From Erythrobacter sp. (GTDB lineage Bacteria; Pseudomonadota; Alphaproteobacteria; Sphingomonadales; Sphingomonadaceae), in the NCBI RefSeq assembly GCF_030066995.1, contig NZ_JASJAP010000002.1, positions 186,001-250,000 of the forward strand: a stretch of DNA of 64,000 nucleotides. Reading direction: 5' to 3'. The position numbers and the translations under genes are program-made. A model generated the notes under the pieces. It ran no database searches, was not told where the DNA came from, and saw nothing but the letters and a program-made list of their open reading frames with translations. The number at the start of each line of letters is the position of its first letter. Positions within the stretch are counted from its first letter, which is position 1. This document shows positions 1 through 8,041 of this stretch, one piece after another.

Positions 1-1
1 G

Positions 2-751
2 CCCGATCCCGATGGCAATGGCTGGATCCTCAATGGCACCAAGCGCTACATCACCAACGCGCCGCACGCCGATGTCGCGCTCATCATGGCTCGCACCGAG
101 AAGGAGGCGCTGCCCAAGAATGCCCATGTCAGCGCGTTTCTGGTGCCGATGGATACGCCAGGTGTCTCGACCGGATCGCCGGACAAGAAAATGGGCCAGG
201 AGGGCAGCCACATCTCCGACATCATGCTCGACGATGTTAAGGTGCCGGGCGACGCGCTGCTTGGCGGTGAAACGGGCAAGGGCTTTCGTTTTGCCATGCA
301 GAGCCTCGACAACGGGCGCATTTCTGTCGGCGCGGCGGCGACGGGTTACGCGCGGCGGGCGCTCAATTCCGCGATCCGCTACGCCAACGAGCGCAAGGCC
401 TTCGGCGAACCCATTGCCCGCTTCCAACTGATCCAGGCGATGCTGGCGGACAGCGAAACGGAGATCTACGCCGCCGAATGCATGATGAAAGACGTGACCG
501 AGCGCGCCGATCGGGGGGAGAACATCCTCGTCAAAGCGGCCGCCTTCAAGGTCTTCGCCTCGGAAATGTGCGGGCGCGTGGTCGACCGCGTGGTGCAGAT
601 TTACGGCGGGGCGGGCTACCTCGCTGAGTACGAGGCCGAGCGGTACTTCCGCGACGCGCGCATCTACCGGATCTATGAGGGCACCACCCAGATCCTCCAG
701 CTCCAGATCGCCAAGCACATGCTGCGGGAATGGGAAGCGGCCAACGGGTGA
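2..751 (+). CDS. Acyl-CoA dehydrogenase, C-terminal part (5' end outside window)
   Basis: The reading frame is open from the first bases of the window, so the N-terminus is missing; about 249 residues are visible. The product is a flavin-dependent dehydrogenase introducing the alpha-beta double bond into an acyl-CoA. The visible part begins in the middle beta domain (NGTKRYITNAP, typical of the family) and includes the whole C-terminal helical domain, with the RIYEGTTQI segment near the end that carries the usual catalytic Glu. The internal ATG at 86 is not the start because homology-like sequence runs upstream of it. It lies 55 bp before a CoA-transferase and looks like the first visible gene of a four-gene degradation operon. 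The substrate cannot be told. Confidence 0.93.
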   Translation, partial: PDPDGNGWILNGTKRYITNAPHADVALIMARTEKEALPKNAHVSAFLVPMDTPGVSTGSPDKKMGQEGSHISDIMLDDVKVPGDALLGGETGKGFRFAMQSLDNGRISVGAAATGYARRALNSAIRYANERKAFGEPIARFQLIQAMLADSETEIYAAECMMKDVTERADRGENILVKAAAFKVFASEMCGRVVDRVVQIYGGAGYLAEYEAERYFRDARIYRIYEGTTQILQLQIAKHMLREWEAANG

Positions 752-806
752 TTTTGACTGATCTGCGGATCCGCCCTTTCCGGTCCGCGCAAAGGGTAGC
801 TGACCC

Positions 807-2063
807 ATGTACCAATTGTTGAATGACCTCTGTGTTATCGAGGTCTCCAGCTTTGTCGCCTCGCCCACGGCGGGGCTCTACTGCGCGCAGATGGGCGCGG
901 AGGTCATTCGCGTCGATCACAAGGCGGGCGGGCTTGATTATGATCGCTTCATGCTGACCCGAGAAGGGCGTTCGCTTTCCTGGGAGAACCTGAACCGCGC
1001 GAAGAAATCGGTCGCACTGGACCTGCGTTCAGGCGAGGGACGCGAACTGTGCGTCGAGCTGGCGGCCAGGACCGGTCAGTGCATCACCAACCTGCCGGAG
1101 CAAAGCTTCCTCAGCCATGCAGCGATGCAGGCGAAGCGGACGGATGACCCGGAGGGTCTGATCAGCGTGCGCATCATGGGGTGGCACGATGGACGTCAGG
1201 CGATGGACTTCACGGTTAACGCCGCCTCGGGCTATCCACTGATGACAGGGCCGGAAGAGTGGGATCCGGAAACCGCACCGCCCATCAGCCAGCCGCTTCC
1301 CGCCTGGGATTTCATCACCGGCGCCTATTCCGCTTTCGCGCTGATGACCGCTCTGCGCCACCGCGACACCACGGGTCAGGGCAGCGAGATGCGAGTCCCG
1401 CTTGGTGATGTGGCAATCGGCACTCTTGCGAACTCAGGCACGATGGCCGAGATGCTCTATCGCGGCGGCGATCGCGAGCGGCTTGGCAATGCGATCTGGG
1501 GCGCGTTCGGGCGCGATTTTCAATCGAAGGACGGCGCACGCTTCATGGTCGCCGCGCTGACGCCGAAGCAATGGAAGGGCCTGGTCGATGCTTTCGACGT
1601 CGCTCAGCCCATCGCCGAGCTCGAGACGGAACTGGGCGTCGACTTCGACGGGGGCGACCGTCCGCGATTCGAGAACCGTCACCGCCTGTTCGAGATCTTT
1701 CAGACCGCCGCGCAAGCTCGCGATTACGCAGCGCTCGAAGAAAGCATGGCGGCGCATGGTTGCACCTTCGAGCGCTACCGCTCGCATCACGAAGCCGCAC
1801 AAGATCCGGTTCTGGTCGCCGACAACCCGCTGTTCGGTCCCTCGCCCGCCAACCCGTCGGGCTTTGAGTACCCCGCCCCGCGCAGTTTCGCGAATATCCC
1901 CAGCGCGCGCGTCGGCGATCCGGCTCCCGCGCCCTATCTTGGCCAACATTCCGAAGAGGTTCTGGCCGAGAAGCTGGGTCTTTCTTCCGGTGCCATCGCA
2001 AGACTGATCGACGCCGGCACCGTCGCCCTGTCTGACGAAAACGCCAATTACGAGGACCGCTAA
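807..2063 (+). CDS. CaiB/BaiF (class III) CoA-transferase family protein
   Basis: 418 residues, about the usual family length. Class III CoA-transferases move CoA between carboxylic acids; here the likely job is activating the acid degraded by the neighbouring genes. The N-terminal Rossmann-like segment (GLYCAQMGAEVIRVD) is typical. The segment PAWDFITGAYSAFALM places an Asp at residue 168, where the family has its catalytic Asp. The stop codon TAA shares one base with the ATG of the next gene, so the pair is probably translationally coupled. Formyl-CoA transferase, carnitine CoA-transferase and alpha-methylacyl-CoA racemase all belong to this superfamily, so the substrate is open. Confidence 0.9.
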   Translation: MYQLLNDLCVIEVSSFVASPTAGLYCAQMGAEVIRVDHKAGGLDYDRFMLTREGRSLSWENLNRAKKSVALDLRSGEGRELCVELAARTGQCITNLPEQSFLSHAAMQAKRTDDPEGLISVRIMGWHDGRQAMDFTVNAASGYPLMTGPEEWDPETAPPISQPLPAWDFITGAYSAFALMTALRHRDTTGQGSEMRVPLGDVAIGTLANSGTMAEMLYRGGDRERLGNAIWGAFGRDFQSKDGARFMVAALTPKQWKGLVDAFDVAQPIAELETELGVDFDGGDRPRFENRHRLFEIFQTAAQARDYAALEESMAAHGCTFERYRSHHEAAQDPVLVADNPLFGPSPANPSGFEYPAPRSFANIPSARVGDPAPAPYLGQHSEEVLAEKLGLSSGAIARLIDAGTVALSDENANYEDR

Positions 2064-3289
2064 TGACCCGTAGAGCCGCAATCTGTACCCCCCTGCGCAC
2101 GCCCGTCGGCAAGTTCCTCGGAGGACTGTCGAACCTCAACGCCGGGGAACTCGGCGCCGTCATCCTGAAGGCCCTGATCGAACGCAGCGGAATTGACCCC
2201 GAGCGGGTCGACGACGTCGTGTTCTCCCAAGGCTATGGCAGCGGCGAAGCGCCAGCCATTGGTCGCTGGAGCTGGCTTGCGGCGGGTCTGCCGCTTGAAG
2301 TGCCGGGCTACCAGCTCGATCGACGCTGCGGCTCGGGCCTTCAGTCGGTCGCCAACGCGGCGATGATGGTCGAAACCGGCATGGCCGACGTCGTGGTCGC
2401 CGGCGGCTGCGAGAGTATGTCCAACGTCGAGCACTACACTCTCCAGGGGCGCGGCGGCGCGCGGATGGGCGACATCACGCTGTACGATCGGCTTTCGCGC
2501 GGCCGTCTGATGAGCCAGCCGATCGAACGTTTTGGCGTCATCACCGGCATGATCGAGACCGCCGACAACCTTGCCAAGGACTATTCGATCACCCGCGAGG
2601 AGGCGGACGCTTACGCGGTTCGCTCGCACCAGAATGCGGCGCGCGCTTGGGACGAAGGCAAGTTCGACGCGCAGCTCGTCACCGTCGATGTGCCTCAGCG
2701 TCGCGGCGATCCGGTCACATTCGCAAAGGACGAAGGGTACAGGGCCGACGCGTCGATGGAGACACTTGGCAAGCTGCGCGCGATCGATGGCAAGCGGGAT
2801 CCGGAGGCGATCGTGACCGCGGGCAACGCCAGCCAGCAAAACGACGCCGCCGCCGCGTGCCTGGTGGTTGCGGAAGACAAGCTCGAAGAGCTCGGCCTTG
2901 AGCCGATGCTGTGGTTCGGCGGCTGGGCGGCGGCGGGCTGCGACCCCTCGCGTATGGGCATCGGACCGGTCCCGGCGGTCGAACGGCTGTTCGCGCGGCG
3001 TGGGCTCACCTGGGACGATATCGATCTCGTCGAGTTGAACGAAGCCTTTGCGCCGCAAGTCCTCGCCGTGCTCAAAGGGTGGGGTTGGAGCGATGATGAC
3101 ACGCGCCGCGATATCCTCAACGTCAACGGCTCGGGTATTTCGCTTGGCCATCCGATCGGCGCGACCGGCGGACGCATCCTCGCGGACATGGCCTACGAAA
3201 TGCGCCGCCGCGACGCCAGGATCGGGCTTGAGACGATGTGCATCGGCGGCGGGCAGGGGATCGCCGCGGTGTTCGAACGCGCCAGCTAG
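2063..3289 (+). CDS. Thiolase family protein (acetyl-CoA C-acyltransferase)
   Basis: 408 residues. Thiolases cleave 3-ketoacyl-CoA with CoA, or condense two acyl-CoAs. The nucleophilic Cys is at about residue 89 (DRRCGSGLQSV). The GHPIGATGGR His motif and the CIGGGQG motif with the second catalytic Cys are both present near the C-terminus, so the enzyme should be active. It starts one base inside the stop codon of the CoA-transferase gene and ends directly before the ATG of the next gene. Its place after a dehydrogenase and next to a hydratase-like gene supports a catabolic thiolytic role rather than PHB synthesis, but this is inference. Confidence 0.94.
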   Translation: MTRRAAICTPLRTPVGKFLGGLSNLNAGELGAVILKALIERSGIDPERVDDVVFSQGYGSGEAPAIGRWSWLAAGLPLEVPGYQLDRRCGSGLQSVANAAMMVETGMADVVVAGGCESMSNVEHYTLQGRGGARMGDITLYDRLSRGRLMSQPIERFGVITGMIETADNLAKDYSITREEADAYAVRSHQNAARAWDEGKFDAQLVTVDVPQRRGDPVTFAKDEGYRADASMETLGKLRAIDGKRDPEAIVTAGNASQQNDAAAACLVVAEDKLEELGLEPMLWFGGWAAAGCDPSRMGIGPVPAVERLFARRGLTWDDIDLVELNEAFAPQVLAVLKGWGWSDDDTRRDILNVNGSGISLGHPIGATGGRILADMAYEMRRRDARIGLETMCIGGGQGIAAVFERAS

Positions 3290-4153
3290 ATGAGCCACTT
3301 TAACGCCTGGATCGGACGCGAGCAGGCGAGCCGCGACCGGCTGACGCCCGAGCGCGCCTTTCAATGGTGCGCGACCTTTGACCTGCCGAGGCCCTCTGAT
3401 GGTGCCATGCCGCAAGGCATCCATTTCGCGCTGTGCACACCCGATACGCCGACCGCGTCGCTGGGCGAGGACGGACACCCGATCCGCGACGAAAGCCCGG
3501 GCAGCTTTCTGCCGCCCTTCCCCCAATTCGGTTCCGGGTCGCGCCGCATGTGGGCTTCCAGCGCGATCCAGTTCATCGCGCCCATTGCGCTGGGAGCCGC
3601 CATAAAGCGCGCGAGCCGCGTCGTAGCCATCAGCGAGAAAGAAGGCGGCTCGGGCAAGCTTGCGTTTGTCGATGTCGAGCACGAAACGCGTGCGAACGGA
3701 ACGCTTTCGGTGCGCGAGACGCAAACGCTTGTCTACCGCAACGCCGCCGCACCGGACGCTCCGCTCAGTCCGCCTGAACCGGGCGAAGGCGTGTTCGAGC
3801 ATGGCGAATGGGACGCGGTGCGCACCCTTACACCCGATTCTCGGCTGCTGTTTCGCTATTCGGCGCTAACCTTCAACACCCACCGGATTCACTATGACGC
3901 AGCCTATGCCCGCGATGTCGAGCGCTACCGCGGCCCCGTCGTACACGGGCCGCTGACCGCAAGCCTTTTGTTGCGACTGGCTGCGAGCGAGCTCGGTGAA
4001 AACCGGCTACGCGACTTCGGATTCCGCGGGGTCTCCCCGGCCATTGCGGGGGAAGCGCTGCACCTTGCGATGCGCAGCGCTGATGACGGCTATGATCTGG
4101 GTGCGTTTGCGAGCGACGGGCGGCAGATCATGGAAGCCAAAGCGGCGCTGTGA
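3290..4153 (+). CDS. HTD2/MaoC-like double hot-dog acyl-CoA hydratase
   Basis: 287 residues with no gap after the thiolase stop codon. The sequence resembles the FAS1-like dehydratase/HTD2 group (including mesaconyl-C4-CoA hydratase-like proteins), which carry two hot-dog folds in one chain. The N-terminal half contains WASSAIQF-like hot-dog sequence, and the C-terminal half contains FNTHRIHYD followed by VVHGPL, the hydratase-2-type active-site region. It probably supplies the enoyl-CoA hydration or dehydration step between the dehydrogenase and thiolase of this operon. The assignment to the broad family is firm; the substrate is not known. Confidence 0.86.
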   Translation: MSHFNAWIGREQASRDRLTPERAFQWCATFDLPRPSDGAMPQGIHFALCTPDTPTASLGEDGHPIRDESPGSFLPPFPQFGSGSRRMWASSAIQFIAPIALGAAIKRASRVVAISEKEGGSGKLAFVDVEHETRANGTLSVRETQTLVYRNAAAPDAPLSPPEPGEGVFEHGEWDAVRTLTPDSRLLFRYSALTFNTHRIHYDAAYARDVERYRGPVVHGPLTASLLLRLAASELGENRLRDFGFRGVSPAIAGEALHLAMRSADDGYDLGAFASDGRQIMEAKAAL

Positions 4154-4203
4154 CAAGGGGTTCCGCGCTTCTCGGCCGCGCCTCCGGTCCACGCAGCGCG
4201 GCC

Positions 4204-4464
4204 CTACTCCGCCTCTCCCCAGCGCCAGCGCCAGCCTCCGCGCGTGCGTGACTTCGCAATCTTGATGAGCGCGATTGTCGCAAGGACCAGCGCAGCCAAC
4301 GCAATCCGTTGAGCGATGGTGTCGCCGCGCTCCATCACGATCGAGCATGTCAGTGTGAGCGCAAGATAGCCCGCAAAAGCCGCCCAGCCCTGCCAGGCAA
4401 TCGGTAGGCCCGCGCCAAAGCCATAGCGTTTGGCCGCGAACCACGGTCGGCTAAGACTTGTCAT
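4204..4464 (-). CDS. Small hypothetical membrane protein
   Basis: 86 residues, minus strand, convergent with the acyl-CoA operon. Two hydrophobic stretches are visible (about residues 18-45 and 50-66), followed by a basic/Trp-rich tail (RTRGGWRWRWGEAE). I do not recognise a family. The start MTSLSRPWFAAKRYG gives a plausible positively charged N-terminus before the first membrane segment. It lies downstream of the SPFH/ribbon-helix-helix genes on the same strand and could be the last gene of that unit, but nearly 200 bp separate it from the ribbon-helix-helix gene. Confidence 0.6.
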   Translation of the reverse strand: MTSLSRPWFAAKRYGFGAGLPIAWQGWAAFAGYLALTLTCSIVMERGDTIAQRIALAALVLATIALIKIAKSRTRGGWRWRWGEAE

Positions 4465-4503
4465 GTCGTCTCTCCTCCTCCCCTCACATAGTCCGCCAAC
4501 GCC

Positions 4504-4656
4504 TCAGCGCGGCCCGGCCCGGATGGATCGCAAGCAAGGGATCATCATAGTTCCTACGATTGACCACGCGGCGCCTTCATCCATGATGGGCAAGCGGTTA
4601 ACATCGCGCTCCAAACACAGGGTGACATCCACTCGCAGGATTTTGACAGCCATCAT
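4504..4656 (-). CDS. Possible 50-residue ORF, doubtful
   Basis: A short frame begins with two ATGs (MMAVKILRVDV) just after the TAG of the ribbon-helix-helix gene and ends before the small membrane protein. It would fill the gap between these genes, and its position suggests coupling to the upstream gene. It has no recognisable motif and its composition is not clearly coding. The gap could equally be noncoding. Confidence 0.22.
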   Translation of the reverse strand: MMAVKILRVDVTLCLERDVNRLPIMDEGAAWSIVGTMMIPCLRSIRAGPR

Positions 4657-4657
4657 C

Positions 4658-4876
4658 CTATCCGCTGTCCTTGGGCGGGCGGCCCCGGCGCGCAGGCTTG
4701 GTGTGGCCCGGCTCAATCCCGCGCGCTTTTAACGCCTCGCGCAGCAGCACCTCGATCTGCGCGTTGGCCGAGCGCAGTTCCGCGCCCGCAAGGCGCTCAA
4801 CCGCGGCGTGAACCGCCGGGTCGAGACGCAGCGCGTAAGCCTTCTTTGCAGGTGGCTTGGTCTTGGGCGCAGCCAT
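4658..4876 (-). CDS. Arc/HicB-type ribbon-helix-helix DNA-binding protein
   Basis: 72 residues. A short Lys/Pro/Ala-rich arm is followed by AYALRLDPAVHAAVERLA and a helix containing RSANAQIEVLLREAL. This strand-helix-helix pattern, with the conserved polar turn before the second helix, is typical of Arc-like ribbon-helix-helix repressors. The tail GRPPKDSG is basic and may contact DNA. The gene starts 24 bp after the SPFH gene stop on the same strand, so the two are probably cotranscribed. It may bind the palindrome in front of the SPFH gene, which would make the pair self-regulated; that is inference. No toxin gene is visible beside it. Confidence 0.82.
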   Translation of the reverse strand: MAAPKTKPPAKKAYALRLDPAVHAAVERLAGAELRSANAQIEVLLREALKARGIEPGHTKPARRGRPPKDSG

Positions 4877-4900
4877 GGCTGCCTCCTACGAGGTCCTGCG

Positions 4901-5809
4901 TTACTGGTAGAGCGTCCCCGTGTTCACGACCGGGTGCGCTTCGCGGTCGCCACACAGGACAACCATCAGATTGGAGACCATCGCCGCCTTGCGCTCATCA
5001 TCGAGCTGGATGATCCCGTCGCTCGACAGCTTGGTCAGCGCGTCCTCGACCATCCCGACCGCACCCAGAACTACCTTCTGGCGCGCGGCGATGACCGCAT
5101 CCGCCTGCTGGCGGCGCAGCATGGCACCGGCGATCTCGGGCGCGTAGGCGAGATGGGTCAGACCCGCTTCGTCAACGATGATACCGGAGACCTTAAGCCG
5201 CTCGTTGAGCTCCTCGCGCAATTCGGAATTGACGACATCGGCGCTTCCACGAAGCGTTACCTCGTCCTCGTCGGACATGTCATCATAGGGGTGACGCGAT
5301 CCGACCGTGCGCAAGCCCGCTTCGATCTGGATATTGACGAACTCTTCATAGTCCTCGACGTCGAACACCGCTTGGGCGGTGTCCGCGACGCGCCACACGA
5401 CGTTACACGCGATCTCGATCGGGTTGCCCCGCAGATCGTTGATCTTCACTTTGTCGGAATGGATGTTGTGAGCGCGCGCGCTGACTTTCTTCTTGCCCAT
5501 CCACGGCCAGATCCATTGCAGGCCCTCCTTGCGCACCGTGCCGCGATATTCGCCAAACAGCGTGATGACGACCGCCTGGTTCGGCTGGATCATGAAAAAG
5601 CCAACGGCAATGAGAACAAATCCGAGGGCGCACACCGCCAGGGCTGGGATTCCAACTTGTGGACCAAGCGCCGGGCCGAGGCCGGCAAGGAAGTACAGCG
5701 GAGGAATCGCGAAAAGGAAAAGCAGCAAGGCCAGCATGCCATAACCGTTGAACGCATGGCCGGTGCGCTCCTTACTCGCGGCGACCGGCGTATTCGGGGA
5801 ATTCATCAA
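4901..5809 (-). CDS. SPFH/Band 7 domain membrane protein (stomatin/prohibitin group)
   Basis: 302 residues. Two hydrophobic segments near the N-terminus (about residues 25-45 and 52-75) are followed by an SPFH domain starting around [16 protein letters not shown] and running to about residue 240. These proteins form large oligomers on the membrane and organise microdomains or regulate proteases. A strong Shine-Dalgarno AGGAGG lies just upstream of the chosen ATG (MMNSPNTP). The tail carries [17 protein letters not shown], common in this bacterial subgroup. It is followed by a ribbon-helix-helix gene and preceded by an AT-rich palindrome. Confidence 0.9.
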   Translation of the reverse strand: MMNSPNTPVAASKERTGHAFNGYGMLALLLFLFAIPPLYFLAGLGPALGPQVGIPALAVCALGFVLIAVGFFMIQPNQAVVITLFGEYRGTVRKEGLQWIWPWMGKKKVSARAHNIHSDKVKINDLRGNPIEIACNVVWRVADTAQAVFDVEDYEEFVNIQIEAGLRTVGSRHPYDDMSDEDEVTLRGSADVVNSELREELNERLKVSGIIVDEAGLTHLAYAPEIAGAMLRRQQADAVIAARQKVVLGAVGMVEDALTKLSSDGIIQLDDERKAAMVSNLMVVLCGDREAHPVVNTGTLYQ

Positions 5810-5828
5810 AGCACCTCCTGATTAATTA

Positions 5829-5847
5829 TGATATCATATTTATATCA
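5829..5847. promoter_or_regulatory. AT-rich inverted repeat, candidate operator of the SPFH-RHH unit
   Basis: The sequence TGATAT-CATATTT-ATATCA is a perfect 6-bp inverted repeat in an AT-rich patch within otherwise GC-rich DNA. It sits about 20 bp upstream of the SPFH start codon, between that gene and the end of ppk2, where a promoter or operator is expected. Ribbon-helix-helix proteins bind short palindromes, and one is encoded in the same unit. The regulatory link is inference. Confidence 0.5.
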
Positions 5848-5866
5848 GAAAGCGCTTTTGGTCAAT

Positions 5867-6640
5867 TCAAATCGGATAGGGCTGGATGGGTTTCAGCACA
5901 CCGTAACTCTCGGCCTTGGGCTTTCGGCCAAGATCCGGCAGGTCGATCTCTGGTGGGTCAACATAGGTATCGGGCAGGCGGTCCAGCAGGTCGCGGATCA
6001 GCGTCAAACGCCCGCGTTTCTGATCGTTGAAGTCGACCAGAGTCCAAGGCGCGTGCTCGTAATGGGTGGCCTTGAGCATCGCCTCGCGCGCCTTGGTGTA
6101 GGCGTCGTATTTCTCACGCGCGGCGAGATCGATCGGCGAAAGCTTCCAGCGTTTGAGGGGATCCTGCGCCCGTTCCAGCAGGCGCTCCTCCTGTTTTTCC
6201 TGATCGGTGGTGAGCCAGTACTTGAACAACAAGATGCCATCGTCGGTGAGCAGCTTTTCGAACACCGGGGCTTGCTCAAGGAACCGCTCAACGTCCTCGT
6301 CCTTGGCAAAGCCCATGACCGTTTCCACCCCGGCGCGGTTATACCAGCTGCGATCGAACAAGGCGATCTGGCCGGCGCTGGGCAGGTGCTTGATGTAGCG
6401 CTGGAAATACCACTGGGTGTTTTCGTCTTCGGTCGGCTTGCTGAGCGCGACGGTGTAACACTGGCGCGGGTTCAGCTTGTCGCGCACCGCTCGGATGGCT
6501 CCGCCTTTTCCCGCCGTGTCGCGGCCCTCGAAAAGCACCACGACGCGCGCGCCGGTCACGCGTGCCCACCGCGCCATTGCCACAAGATCTTCGGTGAGCG
6601 GTTCGAGAAGCTTGCGGTATTCCTTGCCTTTGAGCGCCAT
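5867..6640 (-). CDS. ppk2: Polyphosphate kinase 2 (PPK2 family)
   Basis: 257 residues from MALKGKEYRKLL. PPK2 enzymes transfer phosphate between polyphosphate and nucleotides, mostly to make (d)NTP or NDP from polyphosphate. Walker A (FEGRDTAGKGG) and Walker B (LFDRSWYNRAGVE) regions are both intact, as is the lid-like stretch KLSPIDLAAREKYDAYTKA. The frame extends 20 codons further upstream, but that part would overlap the promoter region of divergent phhA, and the internal ATG matches the usual N-terminus. The single-domain length fits short PPK2 proteins. Confidence 0.93.
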   Translation of the reverse strand: MALKGKEYRKLLEPLTEDLVAMARWARVTGARVVVLFEGRDTAGKGGAIRAVRDKLNPRQCYTVALSKPTEDENTQWYFQRYIKHLPSAGQIALFDRSWYNRAGVETVMGFAKDEDVERFLEQAPVFEKLLTDDGILLFKYWLTTDQEKQEERLLERAQDPLKRWKLSPIDLAAREKYDAYTKAREAMLKATHYEHAPWTLVDFNDQKRGRLTLIRDLLDRLPDTYVDPPEIDLPDLGRKPKAESYGVLKPIQPYPI

Positions 6641-6692
6641 GTTTGTTCCTTTTGTCTTGTACAAGGCGCAGGCTAGCCCCAAACTGATCGAC

Positions 6693-7631
6693 ATGGCCAC
6701 TCTTGCTGATCCGGAAACCGACTACACCGCGTTGCCCGACTTGCCCGATGGCGTGTTCACCGCGCCGCTGGCGAAACCTTCGCATGTCGGTGACGATTGG
6801 CTGGAGCCCTCGCAAACCCAGTATTCCAGCGAAGACCACGCGATCTGGGACGATCTGTTCGTACGCCAGATGGAGCTGTTACCGGGCCGCGCGGCCAGCG
6901 CCTTTCTGCAAGGCCTTGAGAAGCTCGATCTTGGCAAAGGCGGCGTTCCCGATTTCGGAGCCATGTCCGAAGAGCTGACCGCGCTGACCGGGTGGAGCGT
7001 CGTTCCCGTGCCGATGCTGATCCCGGATCACGTCTTCTTCTGGCACCTCGCTAACCGGCGCTTTCCCGCGGGCAACTTCATCCGCACACGCGAGACCTTC
7101 GATTACATTCAGGAGCCCGATGTCTTTCACGACGTCTTTGGCCATGTGCCAATGCTCACCGATCCCGTCTTTGCCGATTACATGCAGGAATATGGCCGCG
7201 CGGGATGGAAGGCGATGCGCTACAACCGTCTGAAAGCGCTGGGCTCGCTATACTGGTATACGGTCGAGTTCGGCCTCATTGAAGAACCGGACGGGATCAA
7301 GGCCTATGGCGCGGGGATCCTCTCAGGCCCGACCGAAGCCGTCTTCGCTGTCGAGGGCGAGAGCCCCAATCGCATCATGCTCAACGTCGACCGGGTGATG
7401 CGCACCGATTACGTGATCAGCGATCTTCAGCCGACCTATTTTGTGATCGAGAGCTTCGAGGATCTCTACCGGCAGACGGTGGAACGTGATTTTGATCGCC
7501 TCTATCGCAACCTGCCTGCCGGGTTCACTTACGCCAACAGCGCGGTCATCGATGTGGACAATGTCCTGAACCGGGGGACGCAGGAATATCACCTGCGCGG
7601 AGGAGCCGGGAGCGGGGCGAAACCCGTTTAG
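6693..7631 (+). CDS. phhA: Phenylalanine 4-monooxygenase (phenylalanine hydroxylase)
   Basis: 312 residues from MATLADPETDY. The enzyme hydroxylates phenylalanine to tyrosine using tetrahydropterin, O2 and non-haem iron. The iron-binding His pair is in FHDVFGHVPML, and the Glu ligand lies in the EFGLIEE region. Conserved substrate/pterin segments such as AYGAGILSG and YFVIESFEDL are also present. The start at 6693 was chosen over upstream in-frame starts (one at 6639) because those extensions overlap divergent ppk2 and look unlike the family; the Shine-Dalgarno is weak. Its stop codon overlaps the stop codon of the converging next gene. Confidence 0.94.
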   Translation: MATLADPETDYTALPDLPDGVFTAPLAKPSHVGDDWLEPSQTQYSSEDHAIWDDLFVRQMELLPGRAASAFLQGLEKLDLGKGGVPDFGAMSEELTALTGWSVVPVPMLIPDHVFFWHLANRRFPAGNFIRTRETFDYIQEPDVFHDVFGHVPMLTDPVFADYMQEYGRAGWKAMRYNRLKALGSLYWYTVEFGLIEEPDGIKAYGAGILSGPTEAVFAVEGESPNRIMLNVDRVMRTDYVISDLQPTYFVIESFEDLYRQTVERDFDRLYRNLPAGFTYANSAVIDVDNVLNRGTQEYHLRGGAGSGAKPV

Positions 7632-7891
7632 GCTTCCACATCGGCCCCGCGGCTGAGCACCGCGTGATAGAACACAAGAACCGCTATCGTGACACCCGCG
7701 GCGACACCAAGCGCGAGTAGCGAAAGCCCGCCCAGCACGCTGCCGCTGTTCACAGCCAGGCCGCAGCCAATCGCAACAACGATACCGATGCCCATTTGCC
7801 GCAGGATAGCTCCGGCGGCTTCGGTGCGAGCGAGGATCGACGCGAGCCAACCGATGGTTGTGCCAAGAACAAAGAGTACGAGAAGAGCCAT
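7628..7891 (-). CDS. Small multi-pass membrane protein, function unknown
   Basis: 87 residues, almost entirely hydrophobic, with about three predicted membrane helices (roughly residues 2-18, 30-50 and 55-78) and short polar loops. It resembles small Gly/Ala-rich integral membrane proteins of the GlsB/YeaQ kind, but without a convincing family motif. It is convergent with phhA; the two stop codons share three bases. It may be the distal gene of a uppP-containing unit, although 150 bp separate it from uppP. Confidence 0.65.
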   Translation of the reverse strand: MALLVLFVLGTTIGWLASILARTEAAGAILRQMGIGIVVAIGCGLAVNSGSVLGGLSLLALGVAAGVTIAVLVFYHAVLSRGADVEA

Positions 7892-7910
7892 TCAGATGCT
7901 GTTTCCGGGT

Positions 7911-7933
7911 GTTGACATTAACTGTGTGTCAAC
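7911..7933. promoter_or_regulatory. Inverted repeat upstream of the small membrane protein gene
   Basis: GTTGACA-(9 nt)-TGTCAAC is a perfect 7-bp inverted repeat about 20 bp before the start codon of the minus-strand gene ending at 7891. It also contains a TTGACA hexamer on both strands. It could be an operator or overlap a promoter; no clear -10 hexamer is visible at 17 bp on either strand. Confidence 0.35.
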
Positions 7934-8041
7934 TTGTCGGGCCGTCAAGCCCGAGTGACACGAAGGTATTGCCTTTCAAATGTGCGAGCGGCTCTCGGGT
8001 TCCGAGTTCGTCGAGTCTTACTCTGCGGAAAAGGCCGTCTC

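Noticed and set aside
2060..3802. Long minus-strand frame of about 580 codons across the thiolase and hydratase genes
   Set aside because: It covers two clear plus-strand genes and its product is rich in Arg/His/Asp without any motif.
4658..4876. RHH gene read as a toxin-antitoxin antitoxin
   Set aside because: No toxin gene is next to it; its partner is an SPFH protein, so a toxin-antitoxin call is not supported.
4808..5821. Long plus-strand frame opposite the SPFH gene
   Set aside because: It lies antisense to a clear SPFH protein and has no family-like sequence; long antisense frames are common at this GC content.
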